Shown: positions 6,890-8,824 of the stretch, one piece after another
Layout: each line of letters begins with the position of its first letter
How positions within the stretch are numbered: the stretch's first letter is position 1
Assembly: GCA_964529265.1 (NCBI GenBank)
Contig: CAZGVW010000235.1
Span: 1 to 8,824 of the forward strand
Length of the DNA stretch: 8,824 nucleotides
Origin: CAZGVW01 sp964529265
GTDB lineage: Bacteria > Planctomycetota > Phycisphaerae > Phycisphaerales > UBA1924
Direction: 5' to 3'
Program-made: the position numbers and the translations under genes
The notes under the pieces: model-generated
What the model was told of the DNA's origin: nothing
Databases searched by the model: none
Seen by the model: only the letters and a program-made list of their open reading frames with translations

Positions 6890-7678
6890 ATGCAGGCTCA
6901 ACTTCGCAGCGTTGTCACGATTGGTGTTGCGGGCGCAACTTTGGCCCTCGCGGGCTCGATCGCGCACGCGGCGTTCGCGGAGATCGATTTTCCGGCGATC
7001 GGCGCCGCGGGGCTCGGCGAGTTCAAGGTCGTGGGAGGCACGATGGATGACACGCTGCTCTGGCGCAGCGCAACGGTGAACACGGACAAGGAGTTCCGCG
7101 TGTGGAGCCTGGAGAGCGACAACTTTTACGGGCTGAGTTACGGGAAGACGGACGCCGACCCGGGGCGGATCATCGGCCTGTGCGGCTTCGTGGCGGGGTT
7201 CAACACGTTCATGCTCGACCTCGCCGCGGGCAAGGCGAAGTGGCTGAACTACGAGCCCTTCGGCGAACGGCGGATCACGCACGAGGGGACGGAGTACAAG
7301 GTGAAGTACAACCCCGTGCAGGGCGAGTTCGCGGACAAGTTCGAGACGTTCGAGTTCCTGTTCGATGCGACAGCGGACAAGGTGGATTCGAAGCACACCG
7401 CGACGGCGCACTCCGCGGAATGGGTGGCGGCGAGCGTGGCGTTCGGGCCTGCGGTGGGGATGGGCGCGCTGCGGGGCGCGCTGGAGAGCACGCCGCACCT
7501 GTGGAACGCGACGAGCACGGGGCTGTACGAGATCACGGCGCTCGGCGGGCTGCGGGGGGACATCATTCCGGACGAGGTGCACCAGATGGCGATGATGCAG
7601 CTCTCGGTGCCGGCGCCGGGCGGGAGTCTGGCGCTGCTCGCGGCGGCGGGGGTGATGGTGGCGCGGCGGCGGCGATGA
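6890..7678 (+). CDS. Exported protein of unknown function with C-terminal VPAPG...ARRRR sorting tail
   Basis: The protein has 262 residues. It begins MQAQLRSVVTIGVAGATLAL and continues to AHA (residues 25-27), a clear signal peptide with probable cleavage before AFAEIDF. The mature part is mixed alpha/beta with many aromatic and charged residues (for example FRVWSLESDNFYGLSYGK and ETFEFLFDATADKV), one cysteine, and no motif I can assign. The C-terminus reads SVPAPGG, a hydrophobic stretch LALLAAAGVMVA, then RRRR. This is the tripartite layout of a PEP-CTERM-type sorting signal with VPAP in place of PEP, as often seen in Phycisphaerae. The protein is therefore likely exported and anchored or processed at the cell surface. 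The strong GGGAGG site fixes the start. It is divergent from the sigma factor gene and shares its upstream region, which makes it a candidate target of that sigma factor. A collagen-, pilin- or enzyme-like role cannot be argued from what I see. Confidence 0.85.
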   Translation: MQAQLRSVVTIGVAGATLALAGSIAHAAFAEIDFPAIGAAGLGEFKVVGGTMDDTLLWRSATVNTDKEFRVWSLESDNFYGLSYGKTDADPGRIIGLCGFVAGFNTFMLDLAAGKAKWLNYEPFGERRITHEGTEYKVKYNPVQGEFADKFETFEFLFDATADKVDSKHTATAHSAEWVAASVAFGPAVGMGALRGALESTPHLWNATSTGLYEITALGGLRGDIIPDEVHQMAMMQLSVPAPGGSLALLAAAGVMVARRRR

Positions 7679-7714
7679 GGGGGCGGCGCATAGTCTGCGA
7701 TGTGCTGATTCGTT

Positions 7715-7757
7715 GCATCGCCCCGGGGCGCATCCACAATGCGCGCTGGGGTGATGC
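7715..7757 (+). repeat. Two-tier hairpin downstream of the exported protein gene
   Basis: The outer arms GCATCGCCCC (7715-7724) and GGGGTGATGC (7748-7757) pair over 10 bp with one G-T pair. Inside, GCGCAT and ATGCGC (7728-7733 and 7739-7744) pair perfectly over 6 bp around CCACA. The two stems are separated by a 3x3 internal loop. The element starts 37 bases past the stop codon and has no T run behind it. It may stabilise the 3' end of the mRNA, act as a protein binding site, or be a repetitive element found elsewhere in the genome. Confidence 0.5.
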
Positions 7758-7836
7758 GTTGCGTGGGAGTCAGGTGGGCGGTCGTTGCCGCAGGTGACAC
7801 CGATGATCTCAGATCTGCAGCGGGTTGCGGGGGAAG

Positions 7837-7962
7837 TCAACGCCGCCGGGCGGACTCGACGACCGGCGGCGGATCGTTCCGCTCCGGAGCATTGCACCAG
7901 TCGAGGAATCCGATCGGATCCAGCCAGCGCTGAACGGGAGGCGTCGCGCTGTCTCCCGTCAT
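7837..7962 (-). CDS. Possible small protein coupled to the AbiEii-like gene
   Basis: This is a 41-codon ORF whose ATG at 7962 lies 2 bases after the TGA stop of the AbiEii-like frame, an arrangement suited to translational coupling. No Shine-Dalgarno lies at normal spacing; the nearest GGAG is about 17 bases upstream. The peptide begins MTGDSATPPV and continues QRWLDPIGFLDWC, with a Pro/Arg-rich end. I count about 31 of 40 codons ending in G or C, and the W, F, L and I content looks protein-like. I do not recognise a family. It may be a real small gene, a remnant of a lost C-terminal extension of the toxin, or chance. Confidence 0.35.
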   Translation of the reverse strand: MTGDSATPPVQRWLDPIGFLDWCNAPERNDPPPVVESARRR

Positions 7963-7964
7963 GT

Positions 7965-8824
7965 TCACGATAGCTTGGACTCCAGCATCTCGGCCTGTCG
8001 CGCAAACTTCACCGGATTCGCCTTCTTGAGCCTTTGGAGGTTCGCAAGTTTCCACTTGAGCGCGGTCAGATCGGCGGCATGCGGGCAGCGAAGCAGCGAC
8101 CAATCGGGTTCGGCGCGGGCGAGCCCGAGCAGGAACTGTTTGTGATCCTGGGTCAGCCGTTCGGGGAGCTCCTTGAACAGCTGATCGCGGACAGCGAGCA
8201 GCGTGTCGAATTGCACCGGATCCGTCGTCATCCCCACCAAGCCGGTCCGGTACTCGTGGGCAATGTCCTTCTTCCGGGGAAACAATACTCCGTCGATCGA
8301 TCTGTTGTGGCCGGCCAGGTACGTGACGAAGCACTCGACAGTGGCCTCCGAGAGTCCGCCGGCCCTGTACATTTCGCGCACGTCGAAGAAGTCGCGCGGG
8401 TGCTGACGATCCATCGCCGCAACGAGCTTGCTGCCGTACAGTTCATCGGTCGCGAGCACGGGAAGGCGCAACTCGACGCTGAACATCTCAGCCGTGCGGG
8501 CGATGAGGGGCTGCTGCCCGACTGGCAACACCGTGCCGCGGAAGACGTGGTTGACCTCCACCTTCACCTGACTTGGTCCCTGGTTGATGAAGAGCTTGCT
8601 CTCTTGTGGGCCGCCGCCTTTGCGCATGCCCAGGCCAAATCGGCCAAGTCGCTGTTGAATCGCCTCCAACTCGGCCGTGATCGCCGCGAGCGCATCGTCG
8701 CGAGAAGTCGTCCCAGCGGGTGTAGACCACGTCGATATCGACGGACAACCTGGGCATGTCGCGCACGAACAGATTGATGGCCGTTCCTCCCTTCATGGCG
8801 AAGATGTCGTTCGCGAAGACTGAA
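7965..8824 (-). pseudogene. AbiEii-type nucleotidyltransferase toxin gene, frameshifted and 5'-truncated by the window edge
   Basis: Two adjacent minus-strand frames together give one AbiEii/AbiGii-type protein (DUF1814-class nucleotidyltransferase) of about 286 visible residues. The upstream frame (8823 to about 8701) reads NDIFAMKGGTAINLFVRDMP and then RLSVDIDVVY. This is the nucleotidyltransferase core, with GGT and a DID metal-binding pair. The downstream frame (about 8699-7965) continues DDALAAI, then ATDELYGSKLVAAMDRQHPR followed by DFFDV. That second motif, K...A...R..PRD..D, is conserved in the family, and the frame ends LESKLS. The frames differ by one base at about 8700. In type IV toxin-antitoxin systems AbiEii is the toxin, and the AbiEi antitoxin gene normally lies just upstream, which here would be beyond 8824. 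With the shift, a protein made from the core frame would lose the second motif. Base composition is visibly less GC-rich than the kinase gene, which suggests acquisition. A sequencing error is the main alternative to true decay. Confidence 0.8.

Noticed and set aside
6572..8005. Minus-strand ORF of 477 codons
   Set aside because: It is antisense to the exported protein gene, which has a signal peptide and ribosome binding site, and its translation is Arg/Pro/His-rich without domain features.
1..8824. tRNA, rRNA, CRISPR array or insertion sequence
   Set aside because: I looked for cloverleaf-like segments, regularly spaced repeats, transposase motifs and terminal inverted repeats, and found none.

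Overview
The window looks like chromosomal DNA from a high-GC planctomycete, most likely of the Phycisphaerae. Three things point there. An ECF-type sigma factor gene sits directly upstream of a large Ser/Thr kinase with a TPR-like C-terminal half. There are two secreted proteins ending in a VPxP...ARRRR tail, the planctomycete form of the PEP-CTERM class of sorting signals. One of these is a large beta-strand-repeat protein. The assignment is inferred from gene content and base composition; there is no rRNA or other marker gene.

Layout, left to right. Positions 1-437 (minus) hold a bifunctional-nuclease-domain (BFN/DUF151) protein whose 3' end runs off the left edge. Positions 570-2879 (minus) hold a 769-residue exported beta-strand-repeat protein. 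Positions 3040-5820 (minus) hold a 926-residue membrane-anchored Ser/Thr kinase. Positions 5862-6494 (minus) hold an ECF-type sigma factor. A divergent intergenic region of about 395 bases (6495-6889) carries a strong G-quadruplex motif, two T7-C-G tracts, a direct repeat and a long hairpin. Positions 6890-7678 (plus) hold a 262-residue exported protein of unknown function with the same class of C-terminal tail. A two-tier hairpin follows at 7715-7757. The right end (7837-8824, minus) is an AbiEii-type nucleotidyltransferase toxin gene broken by a frameshift near 8700 and open at the right edge, followed by a possible 41-codon gene starting 2 bases after its stop.

The sigma factor and kinase genes are 41 bases apart on one strand and are very likely one operon. 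The usual reading of such pairs is that the kinase, or a signal it receives through its C-terminal region, controls sigma-dependent transcription. Two secreted, sorting-tagged proteins flank the pair, one co-directional downstream and one divergent upstream. This makes them candidate outputs of the pair, which is inference from position only. The AbiE region is visibly less GC-rich than the kinase region and looks like a separate, acquired and decaying segment.

I see no tRNA, rRNA, insertion sequence, CRISPR array or integrase in the window. The most unusual material is regulatory DNA around 6495-6807, the hairpin at 7715-7757, and the frameshifted toxin with its small coupled ORF.
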